A program made the position numbers and the translations under genes. Shown here one piece after another: positions 8,876-18,553 of a stretch of 64,000 bases of DNA (position 1 is the stretch's first letter; every line of letters begins with the position of its first letter). The stretch is from assembly GCA_019636285.1 (NCBI GenBank), contig JAHBXV010000021.1:1-64000 (forward strand), given 5' to 3'. This DNA comes from Planctomycetaceae bacterium (GTDB taxonomy: Bacteria; Planctomycetota; Planctomycetia; Planctomycetales; Planctomycetaceae). Under the pieces are notes generated by a model. It saw only the letters and a program-made list of their open reading frames with translations, had not been told where the DNA came from and did not search any database.

Positions 8876-11506
8876 TCAGCGGGCACCCGGCGGTGGGGCG
8901 AAGACGTTCTCGCGTTCCAGCGGAAGCTGAAAACCATCGGAGACGCGAGTCATGTATAGCCCGCGGCACAGCCACCAGAACGTGGCAAGAGCCTGTTTCG
9001 GTCCCAAGTCCGATTCGAGAAGGCGATAGTCAGCCGGGCTCAGTTCCCAGGGAGTCCGACTGAGCTTGCGGGCATAGGCATAGGCCCGCTGCTCGACCGG
9101 GCTGAACGTGGACCAGTCGGAACCGGCCAATCGGCGAGTTCTGTCCGCGACCTCGTCTCGCTCAAGGCCAACTGTTTCGAGCAGCATTTCGCAGTGCCCC
9201 ATGCAGTAATTGCAGCCAATCGCGCGGGTCTGAATCCAGAACAGGCTCTCCTCGAAGACACGGTCGGGCTGTGTCTCGGCCCACATCGTTCGCGTGGCGG
9301 TGCTCCACGGAACCGCGAGTTCGGGAACATACCCGAAGCAGACCAGGTTCCAGACAACGCCCGTGGGCTTGGTCGCCATTTCCGGCGGGAGCTTGGGCCC
9401 CACGTCTTCCCACGCAGGGACGGGCAACCGCGACGTGCGGCCCCGCTGATCTTCCAGTCGGGTCTGAAGTTCGTCGAATGAAGTTCGTTCCCAATCGTCG
9501 TCGTGCGGAACGACGCTGAGTCCCGCTGGGGCTTGCGAAGTCACCTTCGAATTCTGTTCTGGATAGTACGGAGCGAGTTGAAAGGCCCCTTCGGCGAACC
9601 TGACGGCGACGGGTGGCAGCGGGCCATCGGCTTCGAGCGGCAGGTTGAGGCCCAGCACTATCCGGTCCTGGAAGTTTCCATAGGCGGCCAGCAGAACCAT
9701 CGCGGCGACCTGGCTATCGCCGAAGCGATCGCGCAGCCGTGCAAACAGGTCATCGGGAATTGTCGGGGCCGCGACCGTCAGCAACCGGACGAATTCGAGC
9801 GGCTCGCGATCGGCGTCGGGCCATGCCGATGACGGCCCCTCCAGAACCCGCAGGCAGTAGGCATCAATGCCCGCACGTTTCAGGTCGGCCTCGGCATAGG
9901 CCTTCGAGTACTCGCAGCGGTTGGCGTTCGCGATCACCCACCGCATTTTGCCGCGCAGAACGGGATCGAGGGGGCTTTGCGTGCGTTGGGCGAAGTCGAG
10001 GGCCAGCATGGCGGCGGCGGTACGCGGAAGATGCTCGGCCACGCCGCGCGCCCAGTTGGGCAACGGCTGGCCGTGGCCAGAGGTCGCCATCGGCAATCGA
10101 GCCCAGGTCTCATCGTTACTCAGCAAACGCACGGCTGGCGTGGGCAGTCGAGTAGGGCTGGCGGAGTTGGACGACGGGAGATTGTAGTAATCGTAAAACA
10201 CGTTCTCGCGCTCGAGCGTGAGCTGAAAGCCGTTCGAGATGCGCGTCATGTAGTGATGGCGGCTGGCATTGAGGAGGATGGCAATGGCTTTCTCGGCACC
10301 AAAATCCTGCTGGATCCGCGCGACATCATTCCGAGAGACTTCGCCCGGTGTCAGCGTAAGCTTCCGCGCGAAAGCCAGGGCGCGTTGTTCGGCCGGAGTG
10401 AACGCGGCCCAATCCCCCTCGGCCAGACGGCGACTTCGTTCGGCAATCTGATCGCTGGTGAGGCCGGCCACTTCCCAGTTCATTTCGCAATGCCCCATGC
10501 AATAAGGGCAATTGATGGAGCACGTGGTGACCCAGAACAGGCTTCCCCCGAAGATGCGATCCCAGTAGGGACTCGTTTCGGCCCCGGCCGTTCGCATGAA
10601 GATTTCGAAGGGCACCGCCAGTTCCGGGGCATAGCCGAAGACGATCCGATACCAGACTATATCGCTCGATCGCCGCATCAACCCTTCCGGAAGTTGGCGC
10701 TCGACTTCGTGCCACTCGGGAATGCGCAGTCGTGTTGGCTTGCCGCGCTGCAATTCCAGCCGCTCTTGAAGGACATCGAAAGAGACCGTCTTCCAATCGG
10801 CACCCGTCGCGGCGAGGGCGTCGCTGGCAGGCGGCGCGCTGGGGGCTGGTTTGAGGGGAGGGGGCGGCGTTGTCGGAATGACAAAGGCCCCCGCTTCAAA
10901 AGTCACCTCGACCGGGGGAAGCGGATCGGCCGATTCGAGAAGGGTTTCCAGGCACAGCAGCAGCCGATCCTGAAAGTTGGCGTACGCCATCAGCAGGACC
11001 ATGGAGGCGGCCTGGTGCTCGCCGAAATACCCGACCAGCGCGGCGAATTCGTCGTCCGTCACGGAGTCGGATTCGACGGTCATCTTGCGGGCAAATTCCA
11101 GCGCGGCCCGTTCGCCGTCGGTCCAGTTCGCCAGTTGCGGGCCATTCGACTCCTGAAGCTGTGCTTCGCCAACCTTCGCACGTCGCGCATCGGCCAAGGC
11201 CACCGTTTCGGCATAGCGACATCCATTCGCCCGTGCCGAGACCCAGCGCATGGCGGCCCGCAGGCCGGGCGCAACCGGACTGCGCGTTCGCTGCGCCAGG
11301 TCGAGTTCCAGGAGCGCCGCCGTCGTTCGCGGCAAATGACCGGCCAACTGCCGTGCCCAGTTGGGAAGCGGTGCGTGATTCCCCTGAACGGCTGTGGGCA
11401 ACCGCTGCCAGGCGTCTTCATTCGACAGGGGCGGAACAGGCAGACTGGCGATGTCGCCGGCGACGTTGGCTGTTGAACCAGTCGCGGCAGTGATAGGCAC
11501 GTTCAT
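8876..11506 (-). CDS. Four-domain carboxymuconolactone decarboxylase/AhpD-like protein
   Basis: About 876 residues from MNVPITAATG; an ATG 63 bases upstream is also possible, with no clear ribosome site for either. Four homologous domains occur in two similar halves. Domains 2 and 4 carry the intact redox motif CPYCMGHCE (near residue 332) and CNYCMGHCE (near residue 764). Domains 1 and 3 have the eroded versions GCRYAETVA (near 92) and RCEYSKAYA (near 526), with one Cys and no His. AhpD-type proteins use the CxxC pair for peroxide or disulfide chemistry, so two active and two structural domains are inferred. No signal peptide is seen. A protein with all four in one chain is much longer than the usual 150-200 residue members. 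Confidence 0.8.
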   Translation of the reverse strand: MNVPITAATGSTANVAGDIASLPVPPLSNEDAWQRLPTAVQGNHAPLPNWARQLAGHLPRTTAALLELDLAQRTRSPVAPGLRAAMRWVSARANGCRYAETVALADARRAKVGEAQLQESNGPQLANWTDGERAALEFARKMTVESDSVTDDEFAALVGYFGEHQAASMVLLMAYANFQDRLLLCLETLLESADPLPPVEVTFEAGAFVIPTTPPPPLKPAPSAPPASDALAATGADWKTVSFDVLQERLELQRGKPTRLRIPEWHEVERQLPEGLMRRSSDIVWYRIVFGYAPELAVPFEIFMRTAGAETSPYWDRIFGGSLFWVTTCSINCPYCMGHCEMNWEVAGLTSDQIAERSRRLAEGDWAAFTPAEQRALAFARKLTLTPGEVSRNDVARIQQDFGAEKAIAILLNASRHHYMTRISNGFQLTLERENVFYDYYNLPSSNSASPTRLPTPAVRLLSNDETWARLPMATSGHGQPLPNWARGVAEHLPRTAAAMLALDFAQRTQSPLDPVLRGKMRWVIANANRCEYSKAYAEADLKRAGIDAYCLRVLEGPSSAWPDADREPLEFVRLLTVAAPTIPDDLFARLRDRFGDSQVAAMVLLAAYGNFQDRIVLGLNLPLEADGPLPPVAVRFAEGAFQLAPYYPEQNSKVTSQAPAGLSVVPHDDDWERTSFDELQTRLEDQRGRTSRLPVPAWEDVGPKLPPEMATKPTGVVWNLVCFGYVPELAVPWSTATRTMWAETQPDRVFEESLFWIQTRAIGCNYCMGHCEMLLETVGLERDEVADRTRRLAGSDWSTFSPVEQRAYAYARKLSRTPWELSPADYRLLESDLGPKQALATFWWLCRGLYMTRVSDGFQLPLERENVFAPPPGAR

Positions 11507-11617
11507 GACCAGCGTCCCTGGCGGAAAAGGAAAACGCGATGTCTCGTACGCACCCCAGAATACCACCATGCTCGAGCGGCGGAGAAGTTTTCGCGTGAGT
11601 TTCTTCCGAAGGGGCCG

Positions 11618-12052
11618 TTACGCGGGCGGCTCGGCAACCAGATCGGTCAGTCGTTCGCGGCGAGCCGACGCGATGACTCCGTAGACAACGGCGATCGCCA
11701 CCACGACTGGCTGGATGAGCTTGAACCACAGCGGATAGGGGAGCATCGCCACATTCCAGAGGACTGCCGCCAACAGCAAAACGCCAATGAAAATAGCGCA
11801 GGGGCCGTTGCCGACTCGTCCCGCGATCCAGGTGCCAATGAAGGCAGTTGCTCCCCACATGGGAACGACGACTGCCAGAACCCAGTGCGGGTATTGCGCC
11901 ACGTGTTCGCACATCTCTTCCACGGAGCCATCGAAGTTCTCGGGAACGGGATGAACGACGGCACTGAAGATCTCGACAGCGATCACCAATGCAAGCGTGA
12001 CGGCAATCGCGGCGATGATAGCGCCGGCACCGCGAAGAATCGTGCGGAACAT
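11618..12052 (-). CDS. Small four-helix membrane protein, unknown
   Basis: 144 residues with four strong hydrophobic segments: residues 8-32, 55-77, 84-105 and 110-130. Charged ends and short loops indicate an inner-membrane protein. No family motif is recognised. It lies between the CMD-like gene and an unknown zinc-knuckle gene on the same strand, with gaps of roughly 50-110 bases, so co-transcription is possible but unproved. Confidence 0.6.
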   Translation of the reverse strand: MFRTILRGAGAIIAAIAVTLALVIAVEIFSAVVHPVPENFDGSVEEMCEHVAQYPHWVLAVVVPMWGATAFIGTWIAGRVGNGPCAIFIGVLLLAAVLWNVAMLPYPLWFKLIQPVVVAIAVVYGVIASARRERLTDLVAEPPA

Positions 12053-12099
12053 CAGGGCGTTTCTCTAAGATGTGGTTTCGCGATCGTCGGTCGCTTCAT

Positions 12100-13176
12100 T
12101 CAGGGAGCCCGTTCCAGCAACTCGACAGTGTCATCGAACCGGGTCCAACCCCAGCAATCGCCGTCATCGAATTGGGTCTCGATGACAAGTTCCCGTTCCG
12201 GTGTCTGGGTGGAGTGACTGCGGAACGTCTGGAGCCGGATGTCCGTCACAGTGGCCAGTCGTTTCTCGGGCCCTGTTGAAACCGCAATCCGGTCGCCTAT
12301 CTCGACAGGCTCGTTGATCAGATAGCGGGGCGAATCCTGCCATCCCCAATCAAGACCTCGGCTGATTCGGCACGGATAAGCGGGAGGCCAGCTTAATCCT
12401 GTGCAACTGGCGGGCGTCCAGGTGGCTGCCCTCGGCTTTCTGTCGTCGTTACGGCACAGGATGAAGAAACCCGGTTGCGGTGTTCGCCACCAATCGGCCC
12501 GCCAGGCCGGAAAAATACCCGCTCGACAGCCGCACTTCTCCTCGGGTTCCGGATTATTAATGATCGACAGTTCGCACTCTGGACACGTCCGGAGAATCGT
12601 GGAATTGAAGCATCCGCTTCCGAAAAATGGAGGTGACGATGCGATATGCAGCGTCATGTCGCCGATTTGCCGGGAACGTGTGAGCGGTAATTCGAGCACG
12701 CTCCGTTCAATCCAGCACCATATCGCTTTGCCGGTTTCCGAGAGCGTCAAACTTTCGTCGCAGAACTCAATATCCTCTGTGTCCCAGATGTCAATCGCGT
12801 CGATCTGCTTCCAGGACGGATCCGGAACGCCTTTTCGCAGCAAACCGTCTCGAAGTAGTCTGTTCAAGACTCCCTCAACATCGCCGTGCCAGACGCTGCC
12901 GATTTCCATTTCTCCGCAACCCTCGGGAAGCATGAGATATCCGTTGGATGCTGCTCGTTGGAGTCTGAACTCAATCGCTTCCGCTGTCAGCGATTCTTGC
13001 GCGACGAGTTGGAGGATGGCGTATTTTTCGACCGACCAACCCGGAAACTGCGACAGCAATCGCACGCGTCCGTCGGCGTATTCCGCATCCCATTTCGCCA
13101 ATCGTTGCGTAGTGGGGACCGATCGAATCGCGGCTTGAAGATTCTCCAACGACGTCGATTCGGACGTAAAGGTCAT
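12100..13176 (-). CDS. Unknown protein with zinc-knuckle-like centre
   Basis: 358 residues from MTFTSES. This start is chosen because its ATG overlaps the stop of the upstream membrane gene (ATGA); the longer frame would run over that gene. Residues 1-130 look helical, with a winged-helix-like stretch (GDVEGVLNRLLRDGLL). A Cys pair and later CGC (CPECELSI then EKCGC) could bind zinc. The last 70 residues (EIGDRIAVSTGP, LATVTDIRLQ) look beta-rich, like a small barrel. Trp and Cys content is high. I do not recognise the family. Confidence 0.6.
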   Translation of the reverse strand: MTFTSESTSLENLQAAIRSVPTTQRLAKWDAEYADGRVRLLSQFPGWSVEKYAILQLVAQESLTAEAIEFRLQRAASNGYLMLPEGCGEMEIGSVWHGDVEGVLNRLLRDGLLRKGVPDPSWKQIDAIDIWDTEDIEFCDESLTLSETGKAIWCWIERSVLELPLTRSRQIGDMTLHIASSPPFFGSGCFNSTILRTCPECELSIINNPEPEEKCGCRAGIFPAWRADWWRTPQPGFFILCRNDDRKPRAATWTPASCTGLSWPPAYPCRISRGLDWGWQDSPRYLINEPVEIGDRIAVSTGPEKRLATVTDIRLQTFRSHSTQTPERELVIETQFDDGDCWGWTRFDDTVELLERAP

Positions 13177-13574
13177 TTCATGGTCCTCGGAGACCCGGCC
13201 TTCAGCCAGCGTTCGTGAATCAGTCGCACCGTAGGAAGCTGAATCAGGCATAAGGTGAGAAGAGTGATCGGAACCAAAATTCCAGAAAGTTCTATGCCGC
13301 GAAGCCACATCCCGATGAACAAGCCCGCTGCCGCGACATAGACGACTGCCGCGAAGACGACAGCTCGATCGCGCCAGGTAATGAGTTTTTCCAAGGCGGC
13401 CCATCCACAGGTCATGAAGTAATACAGGCAGCAAATGGTCAGCAGACCGGCCATTCCTGCGGCCGTGTGGCCTTGAAAGATGAGGACACAAAAATACGGA
13501 ATCGGGATGAAAAGCAGGAGGCACAGCGCGATTCTAAGAATTGTGCGGATTCCGGAGGTTGTACTTCGGCTCAT
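13173..13574 (-). CDS. Small membrane protein, unknown
   Basis: 133 residues with about four hydrophobic segments: 10-30, 38-58, 68-90 and 95-115. The last helix is followed by a basic C-terminal tail ending in RTMK. The stop overlaps the ATG of the downstream zinc-knuckle gene, so the pair is translationally coupled and may work together at the membrane. There is no recognisable family motif. Confidence 0.6.
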   Translation of the reverse strand: MSRSTTSGIRTILRIALCLLLFIPIPYFCVLIFQGHTAAGMAGLLTICCLYYFMTCGWAALEKLITWRDRAVVFAAVVYVAAAGLFIGMWLRGIELSGILVPITLLTLCLIQLPTVRLIHERWLKAGSPRTMK

Positions 13575-14081
13575 TGAGCTGACTCCGCCTCAATTTTCAC
13601 GGTCGCTTGCCAACCCAATAGAGAAGGCGCGATGCGCGTCTTGCTCTGCGTCGAGATGCGTTAATCGTTGACATTTTGTCATTCAGCGGCCTCGAATTGC
13701 CACAAAATATGGCTCACGGCGCCTGCAAGCGCTGCACGAAGACCGGCGATGGCATCGCCGGCTTTTCGATTCTCCGCGCTCTCTGCTTCCTTAGTGGTGA
13801 AAAGATCCTCGCCGTAGCGGTGACGACAATTCGACAGTGATCGAGACAACTGCGGGCTGGCATTGGTGGAACCACTACCACATTCGACGTCAACATCGGG
13901 CGGTCAGTGAACACAAGCATTCGTGTTCGCCAAATCCTTGTGGTCACATCAATTTGGTCGACGGAATTCTCTAGAAATTCGCAATTCATTCCTGCCACAA
14001 TACGGTCAATCATCAGCGGTTATTGATTCACCGCCGTTCGGCGGCCTTCTCGATTGACCTCCCGCTGCAGGTGGCCGAACC
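13575..14081. other. Intergenic gap, about 500 bases, no gene supported
   Basis: A 99-codon frame on the minus strand (13714-14013) has unbalanced composition and no recognisable domain, so I do not call it. A short perfect stem (CCGGCGAT / ATCGCCGG, 13743-13761) followed by CTTTT resembles a terminator for plus-strand transcription, but there is no plus-strand gene just before it. The composition is noticeably less GC-rich than the flanking genes. Confidence 0.4.
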
Positions 14082-16004
14082 ATGCAGACGGAAACCCCCT
14101 CTGCCATTCTGCGAAAGAGCGTCTCCCAGGCGGAAGCGACCTCCTTGGAGAGTCTGTTCCGGCAGTTCGTGGAATCGTCGGCTCTGGGAATCCTGATCGC
14201 CGACAGCGAGGGCGGGATCACCTATGTTAACGAGAGCCTGTGCCGCTTCTTTGGCTACGAGCGCCGGGAGCTCCTCGGACAGCCGGTGGAACTGCTGATT
14301 CCCGATGACCTGCGCGACAAGCATGTCGTTCAGCGGGACGAGTATCTGCTCGATCCGCAAAAGCGCGTCATGCATGGCCGGGAAGTTCGCGGCCTGCATA
14401 AAGACGGTCACGAAATCATCGTGGCGGTCGGCCTGACGCCGCTGGCGCAGGGGAGTCATCTCAAGATTGTCTGCACGATCTGGGAAGTTTCTTCCAGCCG
14501 ACGGGCTGAACAGACCCTGGCCAACTTCTTCGACCTGTCGATCGACCTGTTCTGCATCGCGAATACCGACGGCCACTTTCTGCGCGTGAACCCGAATTTC
14601 TCGCGAGTCCTGGGCTATTCGGATCATGAGCTGCTGGAGCGTCCGTTTCTGGACTTCGTGCATCCGGACGATCTGGAGGCGACACGCGAGGTGGTCGCGA
14701 CGCTGGCTTCGGGGCAGCCGATCGTACGTTTTCGCAATCGCTATCTGACGGCGCGCGGCGACTATATCTGGCTGGAATGGAACGCTCGTATGGGGGGCAA
14801 CAACGGCGTGATTTTCGCCGTCGGCCGCGACGTGACTGAGGAGTTGCGTTTTCAACAGGAACTGAAGGTTCGCGAAGAGCGGGAGCAGGCGATCCTGGAA
14901 AACACGCCGGCGGTGGTCTACGTGAAAGATCCGGAAGGCCGTTACCTGTACGCGAACCAGCGGTTCGTCGACCTGTTCGCGCTGGAGCACGGGTCGGTCA
15001 CGGGGAAGACCGATTTGGAGATTTTCCCGCGCGAACTGGCCGAGGCATTCCGGAGCAACGATCAGCAGGTGGCCGCTTCGCGCAGCCGGATCACGATCGA
15101 AGAGCAGGCACCGCATGCCGACGGTTTGCACACGTATGTGTCGGTGAAATTTCCGCTGTTCGACGCGGCGGGCCATATCTCATCGGTGGCGGGCATTTCG
15201 ACCGATGTCACGGATGATTTGCGAAACAAGGAACTTCAGGCCCAGTTGCAGATCGCGTCGACGTTTCAGCGGAAGCTGTATCCTTCGCACGCGCCGGTCT
15301 TTCCAGGTCTTGACCTCGCCGGCTCCGCGCTGCCGGCGACGCACTTGTGCGGAGATTACTACGATTTTATCCCCATTGAAGATGGTCGCGTGGTGCTGGC
15401 GGTGGGCGATGTGAGCGGGCATGGTTTCGGGCCCGCCCTGGCAATGGTGGAAGTCCGTTCGATCTTGCGGGGCATGCTGCATGATCATGGGAATCGTCCC
15501 TTGTCCGAGACCCTGGTTCGCCTGAACGAACTGTTGTGCGAGGATTTGCCGGAAGCGCGGTTCGTCACGCTGTTCCTGGTGGAGATCGACACGGTGACGA
15601 GACGGCTGCACTACGCGGGGGCGGGGCACCAGGCGCACATCTTCCGGGCCGATGGAAACTTCGAGGTGCTCAACAGCACAGCTCCGGTGATCGGGCTGAT
15701 CGATTCCATCTCGGTCCGCGAGCCGGAACCGGTTGACCTCGAGGCGGGCGATGTTCTGCTGATCTGCACCGACGGAATTACGGAAGCCTTCAATTCACGG
15801 CACCAGTTGTATGGCTGGAAGCGAACCATTGAGCGCGTGAAGGAGGATCGCACGCGCGACGCGGCCGACATCATTCGCCGGTTGTTCGCCGAAGTGAGCG
15901 AGTTCGCCGGACAGCGCGGCCGCGCCGACGACATGACGGCTATCGTCGCGAAGGCCGTGCCGAACAGCCCGGCGTGTCTGGCTCGCGATCTGGATACGCC
16001 CTGA
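14082..16004 (+). CDS. PAS-PAS-PAS-SpoIIE/RsbU-type serine phosphatase
   Basis: 640 residues, no membrane segment. Three PAS domains lie at about residues 22-140, 145-260 and 268-385; the first has GGITYVNESLCRFFGY, the second GHFLRVNPNFSRVLGY and the third GRYLYANQRFVDLF. A PP2C-like SpoIIE domain at about 405-635 has metal-binding motifs GDYYDF, VGDVSGHG, CTDGITEAF and ADDMTAIV. It should be a cytoplasmic, Mn/Mg-dependent Ser/Thr phosphatase whose activity is set by ligands or redox signals at the PAS domains. The usual target is an anti-sigma-factor antagonist. No STAS or anti-sigma kinase gene is adjacent, so the target lies elsewhere. Confidence 0.92.
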   Translation: MQTETPSAILRKSVSQAEATSLESLFRQFVESSALGILIADSEGGITYVNESLCRFFGYERRELLGQPVELLIPDDLRDKHVVQRDEYLLDPQKRVMHGREVRGLHKDGHEIIVAVGLTPLAQGSHLKIVCTIWEVSSSRRAEQTLANFFDLSIDLFCIANTDGHFLRVNPNFSRVLGYSDHELLERPFLDFVHPDDLEATREVVATLASGQPIVRFRNRYLTARGDYIWLEWNARMGGNNGVIFAVGRDVTEELRFQQELKVREEREQAILENTPAVVYVKDPEGRYLYANQRFVDLFALEHGSVTGKTDLEIFPRELAEAFRSNDQQVAASRSRITIEEQAPHADGLHTYVSVKFPLFDAAGHISSVAGISTDVTDDLRNKELQAQLQIASTFQRKLYPSHAPVFPGLDLAGSALPATHLCGDYYDFIPIEDGRVVLAVGDVSGHGFGPALAMVEVRSILRGMLHDHGNRPLSETLVRLNELLCEDLPEARFVTLFLVEIDTVTRRLHYAGAGHQAHIFRADGNFEVLNSTAPVIGLIDSISVREPEPVDLEAGDVLLICTDGITEAFNSRHQLYGWKRTIERVKEDRTRDAADIIRRLFAEVSEFAGQRGRADDMTAIVAKAVPNSPACLARDLDTP

Positions 16005-16137
16005 GCGCGCTGCTGGGAAGATCGCCGCCATCCCTTGCGAACCGTCCGCGCGTCCTGCACGCTGTCAGCCTGCCCTGAATACGGGGCGAACCGCGCGGAA
16101 TTCGCCGCGCGTCAGGGCCAACAGGAAGGAAACGCGA

Positions 16138-18504
16138 ATGCGGGGTACATGCTGGATCGTCGGGCTGTTCACCATTGGCTGGTGTCTCGTCGTGTCGGCG
16201 GACGAACCGCCGTTGCAACTGCCGGGAACCGGCCCCCTGACCATTGAACAACCACTCGACGAAGCCATGGTGGACGGCATCGACCGTTATGCCTTGAAGG
16301 CCATCGCGAAAGCCCGGGAGGCACGTGCCAGTCGCTGGACGACGAATACGGAATCTCCCGAGGCATACAACGAAAGCCTGAAGCCCTACCGCGAACGCCT
16401 GCGGACCATTCTCGGCGTGGTCGATCCTCGCGTGGCCGGACGCGGGCTGGAAGATCTGTCGCTGACGAACCCAACGGGTCTCGAAGCTCCTGGCACCGCG
16501 GTTCCGCCGGAAGACGACGACAACGCTTTCTATTCCGTCTTGCCCTGTCGCTGGCAGGTTCTCGACGGCGTGACCGCGGAAGGCATCATGCTGTCGCCGT
16601 TGGCCGACGAGATCGTGGGTCTGGTGGTCTGCCTCCCCGATTCCGTCTGGACGCCCGAAGAGTACGTCGGTGCGGACAAGGAGCGACACCAGGCCAGCCC
16701 GCTGCCGCAATGGCTGGCCGAACAGGGGTTTCTCGTCGTTGTCCCCACGCTCATCAGCCGCGAAACCACGTTCTCGGGAAATCCGAAGATCGCGATGACC
16801 AACCAGTCGCATCGTGAGTGGGTCTATCGTCAGGCGTTTGAACTGGGGCGGCACGTCATTGGTTACGAAGTTCAAAAAGTGCTGGCGGCCATCGATGCGT
16901 TCGAGACGTTTAACAACGAACTGAATTCGAACCTGCCGATCGGTGTCGCGGGAGTGGGCGACGGCGGGATGCTGGCGCTCCTGGCGGCCGCGATCGATCC
17001 GCGCATCGAAGCGACGCTGGTCAGCGGCTATTTCCAGCCACGAGAAGGGGTCTGGAAGGAGCCGATCGACCGGAATGTCTGGAAGCTGTTGACGGAATTC
17101 GGCGACGCCGAGATCGCGGGCATGGTCGCTCCCCGCTCACTGATCATCGAGGCCTGCGGTGTCTCTCGCGTCGAAACTCCGGCCGCCGTGGAAGAAGGAC
17201 GCCGGGCCGGCGCGGCTCCGGGGCTGATCGAAACGCCCAAACTCGCGGACGTAGAGGCCGAGTTCGATCGAGCCAGACCGATCTTCCAGAAACTGGGAGC
17301 ATCCAAAGAGCTTCAGCTTGTTGTCAGCGGCCCCGAGGGAACCGGGATGCCGGGCTCTCCCATGGCACAGCGGGCGTTCTGCGCGGCGATGGGCGTGGAG
17401 CCGATTGATGGGTCGATTGGTACGCAGTTGATGATCGATCTTCCGATCGATGCTCAAGACCGGCAGCGCCGGCAGGTGGCTGAACTGGTCGAGTACACAC
17501 AGGATCTTCTGCGTCTGTCGGCCCATGTGCGGGACGATCGCTGGAAGGACATGCCGCGAGCCAATGTCGACGCCTGGGTCGCGGCCGCGCCGGCACGACG
17601 CGATTGGGTGTGGGACGAATTCATCGGCAAGATTCCTGATGAACGGCTCCCGCTCAATCCTCGCACCCGCCGTGTCCTGACGGATGAGAAATTCACGGGT
17701 TACGAAGTCGTCCTGGATGTGTTCGACGACGTCATCGCGGCTGGCATTCTGCTGGTGCCGACCGACTTGAAGCCGGATGAAAAGCGGCCGGTCGTGGTCT
17801 GCCAGCACGGGCTCGAAGGGGTGCCCATGGACACGATTTCCGGTCCGGGTTCGGCCGGCTATCCGTATTACAAGGCGTTCGCGACGGAACTCGTCAAGCA
17901 GGGCTATGTGGTCTATGCCCCGCAGAATCCCTATCGCGGACGCGACCGTTTCCGGACGCTGCAGCGAAAGTCGAATCCGCTGGGACGTTCACTCTTTAGT
18001 TACATTTTGCCGCAACACCAGGCGACGCTCGACTGGCTCAAGACACTTCCCGGTGTCGATCCCGAGCGAATCGCGTTTTATGGCCTGTCGTATGGCGGCA
18101 AGACCGCCGTGCGTGTTCCGCCGCTGCTCATGGATTACTGCCTGTCGATCTGCTCGGCTGACTATGACGAATGGATTCTCAAGATCTCGACGGTCAATGA
18201 CCGCTACAGCTACATGTTCACCGGCGAGTACGAGATTTTTGAATGGAATATGGGGCATGTCGCGAACTACGCCGAGCTGTCGTGCCTGATGACGCCCAGG
18301 CCCTTTATGGTGGAGCGCGGCCACGATGATGGCGTGGCTCCCGACGAATGGGTGGCATGGGAGTATGCCAAAGTCCGTCGCCACTACGTGAAGATGGGAC
18401 TTGGCGACAAGACCGAGATCGAATTCTTCGACGGCCCCCATACCATCAACGGCCAGGGAACCTTCCAGTTCCTGCACAAGCACTTGAACTGGACGCCCCG
18501 CTGA
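16138..18504 (+). CDS. Secreted double alpha/beta-hydrolase (acetyl-xylan-esterase/dienelactone-hydrolase-like)
   Basis: 788 residues with a good ribosome site (AGGAAGGA) before the ATG. A signal peptide (WIVGLFTIGWCLVVSA) is cleaved near residue 21. Two hydrolase-like halves are visible. The first, residues 100-430, has GVAGVGDGGMLALLAA where GxSxG would sit, so its nucleophile is Asp or lost. The second, residues 500-785, has VVVCQHGLEG (oxyanion region), the nucleophile elbow GLSYGGKTA, a candidate Asp in RGHDDGVAPDEW and the terminal His in FDGPHTINGQG. This suggests one active esterase domain and one degenerate copy. Planctomycetes export many such enzymes for polysaccharide or ester breakdown; the substrate is unknown. 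Confidence 0.82.
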   Translation: MRGTCWIVGLFTIGWCLVVSADEPPLQLPGTGPLTIEQPLDEAMVDGIDRYALKAIAKAREARASRWTTNTESPEAYNESLKPYRERLRTILGVVDPRVAGRGLEDLSLTNPTGLEAPGTAVPPEDDDNAFYSVLPCRWQVLDGVTAEGIMLSPLADEIVGLVVCLPDSVWTPEEYVGADKERHQASPLPQWLAEQGFLVVVPTLISRETTFSGNPKIAMTNQSHREWVYRQAFELGRHVIGYEVQKVLAAIDAFETFNNELNSNLPIGVAGVGDGGMLALLAAAIDPRIEATLVSGYFQPREGVWKEPIDRNVWKLLTEFGDAEIAGMVAPRSLIIEACGVSRVETPAAVEEGRRAGAAPGLIETPKLADVEAEFDRARPIFQKLGASKELQLVVSGPEGTGMPGSPMAQRAFCAAMGVEPIDGSIGTQLMIDLPIDAQDRQRRQVAELVEYTQDLLRLSAHVRDDRWKDMPRANVDAWVAAAPARRDWVWDEFIGKIPDERLPLNPRTRRVLTDEKFTGYEVVLDVFDDVIAAGILLVPTDLKPDEKRPVVVCQHGLEGVPMDTISGPGSAGYPYYKAFATELVKQGYVVYAPQNPYRGRDRFRTLQRKSNPLGRSLFSYILPQHQATLDWLKTLPGVDPERIAFYGLSYGGKTAVRVPPLLMDYCLSICSADYDEWILKISTVNDRYSYMFTGEYEIFEWNMGHVANYAELSCLMTPRPFMVERGHDDGVAPDEWVAWEYAKVRRHYVKMGLGDKTEIEFFDGPHTINGQGTFQFLHKHLNWTPR

Positions 18505-18553
18505 CCGTCCGCATGGTTCGATCGTGAACGGGTGCCTCATCCCGTGACGACCG

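Noticed and set aside
9977-11476. A 499-codon open frame on the plus strand
   Set aside because: Antisense to the CMD-like protein with clear repeat motifs.
13714-14013. A 99-codon frame in the gap before the SpoIIE-type gene
   Set aside because: No ribosome site, no domain, and a hairpin lies inside; evidence too thin to call a gene.
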